A DNA stretch of 64,000 nucleotides, taken from assembly GCA_027924585.1 (NCBI GenBank), contig BSBM01000606.1:9677501-9741500 (forward strand), written 5' to 3'. The notes beneath the pieces were generated by a model, which was not told the DNA's origin, searched no databases, and was given only the letters and a program-made list of their open reading frames with translations. Positions 22,371-33,373 of the stretch are shown one piece after another. The translations under genes and the position numbers were made by a program. Origin of the DNA: Larix kaempferi. Lineage: Eukaryota > Streptophyta > Pinopsida > Pinales > Pinaceae. The number at the start of each line of letters is the position of its first letter. Position 1 is the stretch's first letter.

Positions 22371-22963
22371 TTTCGTGATGCAGGAGCATCCGATTAAGGC
22401 CAACAATGTGGCCATGCTGTCACATGTTGTGGTTTGGAATTGAGGAAGTTCGTATGTCGTGATAATGGCAATGCCAAGTCTACCTAAGGGTTAGAGATAG
22501 TTTGCAATTTTGTTAAGTTTAATTATGTAACAGAATAGTATAGATGTTAGTCTTTGAGTTAAATTAGGAATAAGTGGCTCCCTGCGTGGAGGCTGAGCTG
22601 TTACAGTTTTTAGGAGCAGTTGGTTAAAATTAGCAAGAAAAGCTTCAGTTTGGGCAAGTAGACACTTACAAATGGCAGTCCAGGCATCATTCTTGTAACT
22701 CCCGGTCAGGGAGGAAGCTGAAGAGCTTTTCTGTCTGTCATGCAAAAGAAAAAGAAGGAAACCTATAGCACGAAGGGAGGATGGGAAATAGCCTACCATG
22801 AATAAAAGCATGAATTCGAATTTGAGGAAGGGACATCTTGAATCCTCTGTTTGTGTGAATTATTTAAGAATGAATGAATAATTTTTTTGGTTTCTTCCTT
22901 CATACTGTGAATTCGTGATAGCTATGTTGTTTTGTATGCATGGAGGCGTTTTATTGTCTACCA

Positions 22964-23559
22964 TGTTGATGTATATGTAACTTTGGAATGTATTTCATCT
23001 ATGTATTTCATATATATTTATTGTACCCTTATAAGAGATGTGTTATTCCTCCATAAGGAAGTGTCGTCATGTGTATTGACAAGTGTCACAAGTGTGTGAA
23101 CTTGCTGATGAGTTATTAGACCACCATGTGTGGGGTTGGCCCTATTTTATGTAATATGTAATTGATGTACCTAACTAGACAAGTTGGCCCCATAAGGATA
23201 TTGGGAAAATAGGTTAAGTATAAATAGAGATCAAGAGATCTCTATTTGCATCACTCGGAAACTCTCACTTCTCTCACTCAGAAAGTGGCGCACTAGTGAG
23301 GAGGAGGATCATCTGCTACTAGGAGACTATCTCAGTGTATTTTGGTTGTACTTTGGTTGAGCCATTGCTCTCTCTATCTCTGAGGAAGTTGTGGGGTTTT
23401 TCACCTTAGGGTTTTCCCCACGGAAACTCTGTGTCTCTTGTCTCTCATGCTTTTGATTCTTGTGATGCTTATTATGATTGTTATGCATTGATATACTGTA
23501 CATGTTATTTTCTTAGTAAATATCCTAGAGTATTGTGAATTAATGCTCAAAATTTAACA
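22964..23559 (+). repeat. 5' LTR of the 7.2-kb copia
   Basis: 596 bp. A TATA box (TATAAATAG, 23219-23227) in the middle marks the probable U3/R border. Confidence 0.93.
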
Positions 23560-23571
23560 TGGTATCAGAGC
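23560..23571 (+). promoter_or_regulatory. Primer-binding site (initiator tRNA-Met) of the 7.2-kb copia
   Basis: TGGTATCAGAGC directly follows the 5' LTR with no spacer. Confidence 0.92.
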
Positions 23572-24133
23572 TAACCTGAGAAGAAGACATTGTGTAGTGA
23601 CGAAAACTAGGTTTTCTTGTTTATTGGGTTTCTCTCCAAAGATTTTGGAAAAGAAGTATAGTAGATTGACTCTACTCATCAAGGAGAATCTATCTGTCCA
23701 ATCAGAATTCAATTCTGAGCATTTTCAGATTTGGCCCTAAAAATTAGGGTTTCCACAAAAATAGGAATTTCTGAAATCTGAAGACATAGCTGGAAGCTCC
23801 TTGCAAAAATCGAAGTTTAGAGCTTTGGATCAATATTTGTGGCTAGGTAGATCTTCGGGAAACTCAAACCCTAATTCAGGGCTCTCCCTAGTGAACCCGG
23901 GAGGACAAAAAGGCAAATCTGAAGGGTAAAGCTTTGCTGATCTCAAATTCTTAATACACCAGGCTGATCAGCTCATCAAGGCACATCTTTCTATCCTCTC
24001 AGAAAGTTGAAATTCACATTCTGAATTTTTAGGGTTTTTCTGACAAACCCTAATCCGGGACCAGATCCAGTTTTCAGTAATTCAAGTGGTAAGACCTAAA
24101 TCTTTTCTATTTCCATTTGAAGTACTCTTTAAT

Positions 24134-27100
24134 ATGTCTCACCACACCAAGCTTGAGGATAAGCTTGAAGGGGCTGATAACTTCCGAGCTTGGAAGTATA
24201 GGATTGGGTTAATCCTGGAAGAGAATGAGTTGGACTCATATATAAAAGAAGACATCCCTATCCCAGAGGATGAAGAGGCTAAGATTTTGCATAAGAAGAA
24301 CTTGGTCAAGGCAAAGAGAATCATTGCTTATTCTATCAAGGACCATCTTATTCCACATGTGTCATCTCTAAAGACACCCAAGGCTATGTTTGACTCTTTG
24401 ACCAAGCTGTTTGAAGGGAAGAACATAAATCGGAAGATGACTCTGCGGAATCAATTAAAATGGGTCAAGATGTTGAATGGAGAAACCATTCAATCTTACT
24501 TCTCCAAGGTCTCTCATATCAAGGAACACCTTGAAGCTGTGGATGAAGTAGTGGACAATGGTGAAGTTGTTATGACCACTCTAAATGGCCTACCTAGGTC
24601 ATGGGACTCCTTTATTCAAGGAATCTGTGCAAGAAAGAAATTGATCTCTTTCAGTAAACTGTGGGAGGAATGCTCTCAAGAAGAAGCTAGGCTTGTAGCT
24701 CGTGAAGAAAAGATGGGAGGTGAAGATCAAGCTCTCGCAGCCCACACCAAAAGAAGCAAGCCCAAGAAGGAACACTCTCACTTCAAGAGATCCTATCACA
24801 ACCAACAAAAGAATAAGAAGGATATAAGATGTTTCTCATGGAATGAGAATGGTCAATTTGCTTCAAAATGTCCCAAGAACAAAATGGATAACATCAAATC
24901 TAGCAAGAAGAAGAAGGGCAACAAAAGAAAGTTCCATGCTCATGCTGCCGAAGATGATGAACCTCCAAAGAAGAAGGCTAGGGCAGAAAGTGATGATGAC
25001 TCATCAAGTGAAGAAGAGTATGTTCTAATCTCTTCTCTCACAGGTACTATCTCTCATGGTTGTAATGATTGGTTAATTGACAGCGGGGCTTCCAAACACA
25101 TGACTGGGTTTAAGGAATCTTTTGTAAACCTATCTGAACATGAATCACCCCATAAGGTGAAACTTGGGGATGATTATCAATACCCAATCAAAGGAAGTGG
25201 TGAAGCCTCCTATAACCTAGATTCTGGAAAATATTTGAAGATGAAAGAAGTCCTTTATGTACCTGGGCTCAAGAAGAATCTTCTCTCCATCTCTGCATTG
25301 GATGAAAAAGGCATGAGGGTTGCATTTGTAGATGGCCAAGTCCTAATGTGGCCAAAGGGTAAAACAATCAATGATGCAGTAGTGATTGGAGAGCAAGAGG
25401 GAGGATTGTATAAATTGAAGGGTCAACCTGAACATGCCATGGTACATGACTCCATGGAGCCAAGTGAACTTTGGCATAGAAGACTTGTTCATTTGCACTA
25501 CAAAGCATTACCAATTGCAAGAAAGGCTGTAGAGGGTCTTCCTGAAATCAAGACCAAACATGAAGGTGTTTGCAAAGGATGTGCAAAAGGTAAGAACATT
25601 AAGAAGGATTTCCCAAGCAGTGGAAGCAAGGCAAAAGATATCCTGGAAATCATCCACTCAGATATATGTGGTCCTATGTCATCCAGTTCTCTGAGTGGGT
25701 ATGTTTACTATGTCTCGTTTATTGATGACTTCTCCAGGAAGACTTGGGTATACTTCTTGAAGAACAAAGATGAGGTGTTTGAGAATTTCAAGGAATTCAA
25801 AACCTTGATGGAGAATCAAACTGACAAGAAGATCAAAACATTCAGATCTGACAATGGTGGAGAATTCACCTCAGGTGACTTCAAGAAGCTTTGCAGTGAT
25901 TCAGAGATTAAGAGGGAGTTGACTGCTCCTTACAATCCACAACAAAATGGAGTTGCAGAAAGAAAGAACATAACAATCATGGAAGCAACAAGGGTAATGC
26001 TGCATGACCAGGATCTACCTATGCATCTATGGGTAGAAGCAGCTAGAACAGCTGTATATGTACAGAACAGAACACCCCACAAGATATTGGACAACAAAAC
26101 ACCAGAAGAGGTCTTTTCTGGTAAGAAACCTGAAGTCAACCATCTCAGAATATTTGGTTGTCCAGTATACACACATGTCCCAAAGGAAAAGAGGACCAAG
26201 CTAGATCCTTTAGGAAAGAAGGATATCTTTGTGCGTTATAGTGAAAGCTCGAAGGCTTACAGAATCTACTTTCCAGGGTTCAAGAAGATTGATGTTAGCA
26301 GGGATGTAACATTTGATGAAAACTCAGCATTCATCAAATCAAGGAAGGCACCTATCGAAGTTTATGAAGAACCTAAGGAAAATAGATTTCAAGACACTAC
26401 CATGACTGAAGCAATTCCAGAATTTGTTCATGAGTTTGAAGATCCGCAAGAACCTGTAGATCCACCCCGTGAGGATAACTCTCACAAGAGGAAACCTTCA
26501 TGGGCTAGAGAGCTCATTCAAGATGTAGAAATATTTGGCATTCCAGAAGAAGAACACAGAGCAAAGAAGAGAACCAGATCACATACCAGCTATGTTGCTT
26601 TACTCTGTGACATTACGAACAAAGAGCCTTCCAATTATGAAGAAGCAGCGAAAAAGAAAGAATGGAAGGATGCCATGGTTGAGGAATACCAATCAATAAT
26701 GAAGAATGATGTTTGGGATTTTGTCCCAAGACCTAAAGAGAAGTCTGTTGTGACTTCTAAATGGATCGACAAAATCAAGCATGCTGCAGATGGCAGTGTA
26801 GAGAAATACAAGGCAAGATTCGTAGCTCGTGGCTTCTCTCAGAAAGAGGGAATAGATTATGAAGAAACTTTTGCACCTGTAGCCAGGTATACTTCCATCA
26901 GAACGGTACTAGCCCTGGCTGCAGCAATGAAATGGAAAATACACCGGATGGATGTCAAGACTGCTTTCTTGAATGGTGTAGTTGAAGAGGAAGTATATGT
27001 GGAGCAGCCACTCGGTTTCGAAACACATGACATGGAGTCATATGTGTGCAGATTGAAGAAAGCCTTGTATGGCTTGAAACAAGCTCCTAGAACTTGGTAT

Positions 27101-28063
27101 GGTAGGTATGGTATGTGTAGAACAGGAGATGACAGATTGATTGCAGATACAAAGAGGAAGCTTGCTGCTGAGTTCGATATGAAGGACCTGGGGATGATGC
27201 ACTATTTCCTAGGTATGGAGGTGTGGCAGAGTACAGATGGGATCTTCCTTGGACAAGGGAAGTATACTGTAGATATCCTGAAGAGGTTTGGGATGATGGA
27301 TTGCAAGGCCATGGCCACACCTATGGCATCGAATCTGAAGCTTCTTTGTGATGCTTCATCTGAGCCGGTTGATGTCTCTATGTATCGTCAGATGATTGGG
27401 TCCTTGATGTACCTGACGAACACGAGACCAGATATTTGCTTTGCGGTGAACACATTGAGCTAGTTCCTGACGGATCCGAGGAGTGTTCACCTAGTTGCTG
27501 TAAAGCATATTCTGAGGTACCTGAAGGGTACAATTGATTATGTGCTCAAGTATGAAGCGAATCAAAAGTTTAACCTGCAGGGTTATGTTGATTCAGATTG
27601 GGCAGGCAGTGCTGCAGATAGGAAGAGCACATCTGGGTGCTGCTTCAATATGGGATCAGGTGTGATCTCTTGGTTTAGCAGGAAGCAGTCCTGCGTAGCA
27701 CTGAGTACAGATGAGGCAGAGTATGTTGCAGCCTGTTCAGCTAGTTGTGAGGCAGTATGGCTACGGAAGCTACTGTCTGAGTTATTCGATTTCCTGTTGG
27801 ATGCTACTGGTATCTTTTGTGATAACCAAACGTGTGTGAAGCTGTCCAAGAACCCAGTGTTTCATGACAGGTCGAAACACATAGAGATAAAATATCACTA
27901 TATCAGGGATATAGTGCAGAGAGGAGCTGTGAAGCTCCTGTATGTTGCGATGGACGAGCAGATTGCAGATGTACTGATGAAACCACTAGCCAGAGTGAAG
28001 TTCGAGTACTTCAGAGAGAGGCTTGGTGTTCTTCATATTGATGACACTCCGAGGAAGAAGTGA
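24134..28063 (+). pseudogene. Copia gag-pol, one premature stop and an RT core deletion
   Basis: I prefer the Met at 24134 ('MSHHTKLEDK') to the upstream Met at 24086, because Gag homology starts there. Domains: Gag (24134-24850) with a degraded zinc knuckle, 'CFSWNENGQFASKCP', lacking the second Cys and the His; protease 'DSGASKHMTG' near 25080; GAG-pre-integrase 'LWHRRLVHLH' near 25470; integrase with D (25660), 'SDNGGEF' and 'PQQNGVAERKN'; reverse transcriptase from 26650; RNase H 27540-27950. At about 27095-27120 'QAPRTWY' runs almost at once into 'TGDDRLIAD', so the expected 50-60 residues with YVDD are gone, in frame. TAG at 27461-27463 replaces what is usually Gln. The product cannot reverse transcribe. 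Confidence 0.92.
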
Positions 28064-28169
28064 TGGACACATTTGCAGAAGCCATTCCAAGCATGTTGGA
28101 AGGAGGATCCTTCACATGGCTGTGGATGTAAGCGCTGGATGATGAGCATCAGGATGATGCTCCAGTTAC

Positions 28170-28580
28170 TGCTCTGTATATGCATCATGTTGGATGCTGG
28201 ATATGATTAGTTGGATCATTTATATGTATATGTATGTACGCATCATGTTGGATGCTGGATATGATCAGTTGGATCATTTATATGTATATATATGTACACA
28301 TCATGTTGGATGCTAGATATGATCGGTTGGATCATTTGTATGTATTTTGTATATGCACCACGTTGGATGCTTGGACCATGTATCTGTATATGTATCAGGT
28401 GGATACATTGTATGATCAGGTAGATCATGTATGTTGATATGTATCATGTATGATTAGGTGGATCATGTATTTGTACTTGTATCAGGTGGATACATTGTAT
28501 GATCAGGTGGATCATGTATGATGATATGTATTAGGTAGATACTTGGTATGCATCAGGTAGATGCATTGTATGATCAGGAT
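28170..28580. repeat. Tandem repeat of about 58 bp, grading into 22-bp repeats
   Basis: Copies of CATGTTGGATGCTGGATATG plus GGTTGGATCATTTATATG occur at about 28185, 28242, 28300 and 28360, grading into shorter GATCAGGTGGATCATGTATG units. GATCAGG/CATCAGG variants continue to 28690. They lie downstream of pol, within the copia. Confidence 0.75.
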
Positions 28581-28744
28581 GATCATGGATGACGAGCTTC
28601 AGGATGTTGCTCCAGATGATATGCAACAGGATGTTGCAGTGATGATGATCAGGATGATCATGTGTACATCAGGATGATGTATGGTGAGTGTCAGGATGAT
28701 ACTCTATGGCCATGGATTAGGTTGTGCAGATGAGCATATAATTT

Positions 28745-29310
28745 GGCCCTGGGAGATCAAAGTCTTTCAAGGTTTTGCCTATGGAATGTAATTTGGCCCT
28801 GGGATATCTGGAAAATGCTCTTTCGAGGTTTTGCTCTGGGAGGACATATAATTTGGTCCTGGGAGATCTGCAGATAGTCTTCCAAGGTTTTTCCTATGGC
28901 ATATAATTTGGCCCTGGGATATATGGCAGATGCTCTTTCGAGGTTTTGTCCTATGGCATATAATCTGTCCCTGGGAGATCCGATAGGTTGGGCTGTGTGC
29001 CCGTAATAAGTCCTGGGATGCTCTTGCGAGGTTATGCCATGACCACATATAATATGTCCCTGGGAGATCCTATAGGTAGAGCTGTGTGCTCATAACAGCC
29101 TGGGTTGCTCTTGCAAGGTTTTGTGGTGACCACATATAATTTGTCCCTGGGAGATCCTATAGGTAGAGCTGTGTGCTCGTAACAGCTTGGGATGCTCTTG
29201 CAAGGTTTTGTGGTGAGGTCACATATAATATGGCCCTGGGAGATCCTATAGGTAGAGCTGTGTGCTCGTAACAGCCTGGGATGCTCTTGCAAGGTTGTGT
29301 GATGCACGTA
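28745..29310. repeat. Tandem repeats based on TAATTTGGCCCTGGGAGATC
   Basis: The first part has units of about 60-65 bp (28739-28975). The second has units of about 122 bp (29040-29300), each with GGTAGAGCTGTGTGCTCGTAA and TGCTCTTGCAAGGTT. All derive from one CCTGGGAGATC core. It forms the second half of the non-coding tract between pol and the 3' LTR. Confidence 0.78.
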
Positions 29311-29551
29311 ATAAGTCCCGAGGATTCCACAGTATGGCCAGTGATGATGAAGACCTGCAGGTGGTGGGCCTACATCAAGTATGAAAAAGGACTGGCTTTG
29401 TAGAACTTCCTATGACGAGTAGAGTCAGAGATTGGTTGAGATAGCAGCAGCAGTGACGATGATGATGATGATGCATCGATGATGATGATCCCGAGAAGAA
29501 GACTTGTCTAGCAGATCTGTGTCGAGAAATACCTTCCTAGTTAAGAGGGAG

Positions 29552-30169
29552 TGTTGATGTATATGTAACTTCGGAATGTATTTCATCTATGTATTTCATC
29601 TATGTATTTCATATATATTTATTGTACCCTTATAAGAGATGTGTTATTCCTCTATAAGGAAGTGTCGTCATGTGTATTGACAAGTGTCGCAAGTGTGTGA
29701 ACTTGCTGATGGGTTATTAGACCACCATGTGTGGGGTCGGCCCTATTTTATGTAATATGTAATTGATGTACCTAACTAGAAAAGTCGGCCCCATAAGGAT
29801 ATTGGGAAAACATGTTAAGTATAAATAGAGATCGGGAGATCTCTATTTGCATCACTCGAAAACTCACACTTCTCTCACTCAGAAAGTGGCGCACTAGTGA
29901 GGAGGAGGATCATCTGCTACTAGGAGACTATCTCAGTGTATTTTGGTTGTACTTTGGTTGAGCCATTACTCTCTCTATCTCTGAGGAAGTTGTGGGGTTT
30001 TTCACCTTAGGGTTTTCCCCACGGAAACTCTGTGTCTCTTGTCTCTCATGCTTTTGATTCTTGTGATGCTTGTGATGCTTATTATGATTGTTATGCATTG
30101 ATATACTGTACATGTTATTCTCTCAGTAAAGATCCTAGAGTATTGTGAATTAATGCTCAAAATTTAACA
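29552..30169 (+). repeat. 3' LTR of the 7.2-kb copia
   Basis: 618 bp. Relative to the 5' LTR it carries an extra copy of a short CTATGTATTTCAT repeat near 29585 and an extra TTGTGATGC near 30060, plus about 18 substitutions. Confidence 0.93.
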
Positions 30170-30837
30170 TACCATCTAGATTTACTATGAATTACGGTCA
30201 CGCCAGGTTTTTTTTCCAAGTTCTGAGTCTAACCCTTAACAAATACAAATGCGTGAGACACTCCAGTAGGCACGTTTGAATCGGAATTTTCTCATAATGT
30301 GACTCTAAAATCGAAATATGGAAGGATTTGAAGTTTTCTTGGTGATAGACGCAGGAGAGGGCCTCATATGAACCCAAATCGAGTTAGGGCTTCACAAGCG
30401 GAAGGGGGTTCGAGATGCGAATTAGACTGGTCTAGCATGATCAATTTTTAAAGGTTCAAAGAATAAATCCCCTCTCGCAGTTGAGATTGAAGGATATCCA
30501 CCGAAATGAGGAAGAGAATGCATTGGCCATTGCTGCAGAATATATGGCCTCCACGATTGGCACATTGAGTTAATGAATCGATAATTTGCTAAATATTGCC
30601 ATCCCAATAAAGAACAGAGCCTGCACAAGTGAGACATGACCTCCCATGGCATTGATGGGTACATGGGCATGGCTGTTTGAGAGGTAGTGTAGGATTAACA
30701 CCAGAACTGTAGTAGTGAGGGTTCAATCCAAATCCTGAGGTCTTAGGAAATATTGCCAATCTTGAAGGGGGTTGAGAAAATTCACTTAAACTGTGTAGTG
30801 ACAACCTGCCTTAGGTTCCTACCATTTCCAGGCGTCA

Positions 30838-32041
30838 TTTCGCTTCCCATGTTAGATTTAAATCCTCTTTAAGCTTGGTCCTTATATTAAGGGAAACCAA
30901 TATGCAAGCCATTGACATTCTTCTGGTGGATTTGAAGGACATATAAACGTCAATGAATACACCCAGGGCATTTATGATGTCCTTGAGAGAATCCATGTTC
31001 CAGAATTCCCATGGAAGGCCTGGAAAGTGCACCCAAACCGATTGTGTGTCCATCCTTTCGCAATCAACATCAAACAACGACATCCATTTTTTGAAGAGGT
31101 TGCGGGTGGTGCCAAAACTCCAGTGAGCCAGAAGAACCTTGTTTACATCATCTGCATTTTTGAATTTGAATACGAACCAACCTTTTTACATAACACTGGT
31201 CTACGACACAAAAATTATCAGCTCTGCCCAATTTTTTCTTTCCCACTCTTCAGCCCTTCGAGGTTAGGATACATTCCTCTAATTTTTCCAACAATTGCTG
31301 TTGGGATATTGGAACATTTACCCCACAAAATAGATTGAGTGGGTCTTTCATGATGCTGATACATTTGTTCTTTCTTCATTTTTGTCCTGAGTCCTCAGAT
31401 GTGCCATTATTGCTTTTCGACCCTAATCTTCCTTCGTTGTTTCTTTTGTCTGATCTTGACTCAATTGCGTTTCCTTGCAGATATGTTGGCCTGAGAAAAG
31501 AGGCGATAAACCCTTCGGGACTTTTTTGAAAATTCCCTTCTGCCGGTGAATGCAATCGTTGTTCATGACTTGCGTACTCAATCTGGGGCCATCCAGATTC
31601 CAAAAGCTTGAGTTCTATGAAGTGGGATGGGTCTGTGAAAAGGGGTTGTTGCAAGGCCGAGTCCACAAAAGGATAAGAGTGGAGTATAATTGAGTCACTC
31701 GGGGGTCCAAACCCTAAATTAGGTGGATGCTGAGAAGAGAATAATGAAAAAGGAGTTCCACCTAAAGTCAGGTCAAGCAGTCTTACCACCAGGGAAAGCG
31801 GTGGATCAGAGACATTCATCATGGGTTGGTAGTCTAGAGAAGGAGAGATGAAATAAGTGGCTATGTTTCCAAAGGAGGGAGGAAGAACCCCGATTGTCAC
31901 CCCAAGAATATGCCTAGATGAGCTCATTAATAAAGGGATTTCATGGATCCCAGAAAACATACTGAGTGAGGAAACAAATATTTGTTAACCTTCCCATGAC
32001 TCCTCCGGGTAGTCAACTTCATCATCTCCATCGAAAGCCAT
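30838..32041 (-). pseudogene. LINE ORF1, N-terminal part (DUF4283-like)
   Basis: ATG at 32039-32041 opens an acidic start that hits a stop after 18 codons. A long S/P-rich frame runs 31960-31376. Near 31045-30840 'VWVHFPGLPWEFWN' and 'LNLTWEAK' mark the DUF4283 RNA-binding-like domain common in plant L1 ORF1. The frame breaks at the TTTCG-flanked insert and resumes at 22370. Confidence 0.75.
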
Positions 32042-32220
32042 GTGGAACCTCATGTGGAGGGACTTTTGATTATACCTCCATCATCCGTTTCAGCAAAACT
32101 AGATCCGCGAAAAGATAAGAGGGGAAAACTAAGAAAAGAAGGGAGGAGGGTTTAGGGACTGCATACGCAATCCCCCAGAGCTGTGAAAACCCTCATACGT
32201 ACCTTTTCCGGCTAGTCGCA

Positions 32221-33113
32221 TAGCTCCCCCTATCACATTGTTGTATATACATAATTTTAAATATTCCATTAATAATATTTTCAAAATTCAATATAGATAA
32301 AAAATACAGTAAATTGCATGAAATTTTAAAAAACCAAAAACTCACAAATAATTACAATACAATATATACACAAAATTTCAAATAGGGGAATAAATAAATT
32401 AAAATCAATGCAATAGAGAATCGTTCCTCAGTCCCCTTAACCATTTATCTACTTCAATTTCAAAAATGCATAAAACACATTAATCCAAAATATATCCAAC
32501 CAGTACTCAAAAGGCATATCCAACCCATTCTCCAAGAATCATTAGCATATTTACTATATCCCAACATTATACTTATATGGAATATATATATAAAAAAATA
32601 CCTCAATAACCATTCCATTTAACCATTGTAACTATCCGCTTCTCCTCACCATATTAGTCCCTACAAAAAGTAACAACGACTATATAAATCGCTTAACATA
32701 ATTGTATTAACATCAACACCATTTTCTAAACAATTTATTCTAAGTTTTTTAGTTATATTGGTTAGTGGACTTCCAAGAGTTATGCTTTGTCATTTAGATA
32801 AAAAAAGGGTTGAATCATTTAACTACATCAAGAGAAGGCATTGCGTGGTATGAAGAGTTCGAAAAGTTTTTTTTTTAAATAGTGGTTTACCATTTGTTAG
32901 AGGGATAGTCTACTGGGAGAAATGCCAACAACTGCTATTCCAGGTAGAGAATCAAGGTATGGCCATAAATACGATCATTACAATAAGGGATTAACAAGAG
33001 CATCATGTCACTTACAAGAATTGAACCAAGGTGGGGAGGGAAAAATCATTTCTCCCAACCACCCAAGTGACAACCAGTTCGAAAATATTATTTGTGAAGA
33101 TGAATCAAACTAA
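32221..33113. other. AT-rich intergenic DNA
   Basis: No gene, element end or repeat is recognised. A/T content is high throughout. Confidence 0.35.
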
Positions 33114-33373
33114 CACTAGTACAAAATGAGAGATAAGTGACCAAGCGACCAAAAAAAATGGTCACCACAATTTTTTCAATGGATAAATGACCAAAATTGA
33201 GAAATTTTAAGTGAAATGACAAAAAATGACCAAGATAAATGACCAATTTGGTCACAGGATAAGAACTAAACTAAAACTGACCAAGATAAATGACCAATTT
33301 GGTCACGAGATAAGAACTAAACTAAAAATGACCACATAACAATTGGTCATTTATGTGGTCATTTTTAGTTGTG
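33114..33373. mobile_element. CACTA-like MITE
   Basis: It starts CACTAGTACAAAATGAGAGA and ends in TAGTTGTG, roughly the inverse of the start. The interior is packed with AAATGACCAA and its complement, including a duplicated block (33222-33265 and 33279-33320). CACTA elements carry such subterminal motif repeats. It shares its terminus and motif with the element at 54108-54557. I find no clean 3-bp target duplication. Confidence 0.6.

Larger units (their letters stand above)
22964..30169 (+). mobile_element. Near-complete Ty1/copia retrotransposon, 7.2 kb
   Basis: LTRs at 22964-23559 (596 bp) and 29552-30169 (618 bp) start TGTTGATG and end TTTAACA. TACCA duplications lie at 22959-22963 and 30170-30174. 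PBS at 23560, polypurine tract AAGAGGGAG at 29543-29551. Gag-pol reads 24134-28063. The 3' LTR is longer because of two small internal tandem duplications. I count about 18 substitutions between LTRs, so the insertion is not very recent. A 1.5-kb tract of tandem repeats separates pol from the 3' LTR. Confidence 0.95.
22376..30837. mobile_element. LTR-like insert (about 1.25 kb) in the LINE, itself carrying a copia
   Basis: The insert starts TGATGC (22376) and ends GGCGTCA (30837), with TG..CA termini and imperfect terminal inverted repeats. It is flanked by TTTCG at 22371-22375 and 30838-30842. After removing the copia (22964-30169 and one TACCA copy), about 1,250 bp remain with no PBS, coding domain or second LTR. 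A solo LTR fits best. An 11-bp inverted pair, TAAGGGTTAGA (near 22485) and TCTAACCCTTA (near 30229), lies inside. Confidence 0.7.
19494..32220 (-). mobile_element. L1-type LINE split by nested LTR elements
   Basis: ORF1 starts with ATG at 32041 (minus) and runs to 30838. It resumes at 22370, with ORF2 from about 21565 to 19494. The gap (22376-30837) is a TG..CA insert with TTTCG duplications, which itself holds a copia. ORF2 has endonuclease and part of the reverse transcriptase; the 3' portion including the RT catalytic box is absent at 19494. Many stops and frameshifts make it inactive. The 5' limit near 32220 is approximate. Confidence 0.85.

Noticed and set aside
24086-24133. Upstream Met as the start of the copia Gag
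   Set aside because: The 16 extra residues are unlike Gag, and the Met at 24134 begins the homologous region.
28234-28437. Small frame rich in Y, M, D and H
   Set aside because: Translates a 58-bp tandem repeat.
22485-30239. DNA transposon with TAAGGGTTAGA inverted ends
   Set aside because: No target duplication flanks the 11-bp inverted pair, whereas TG..CA with TTTCG explains the larger insert better.
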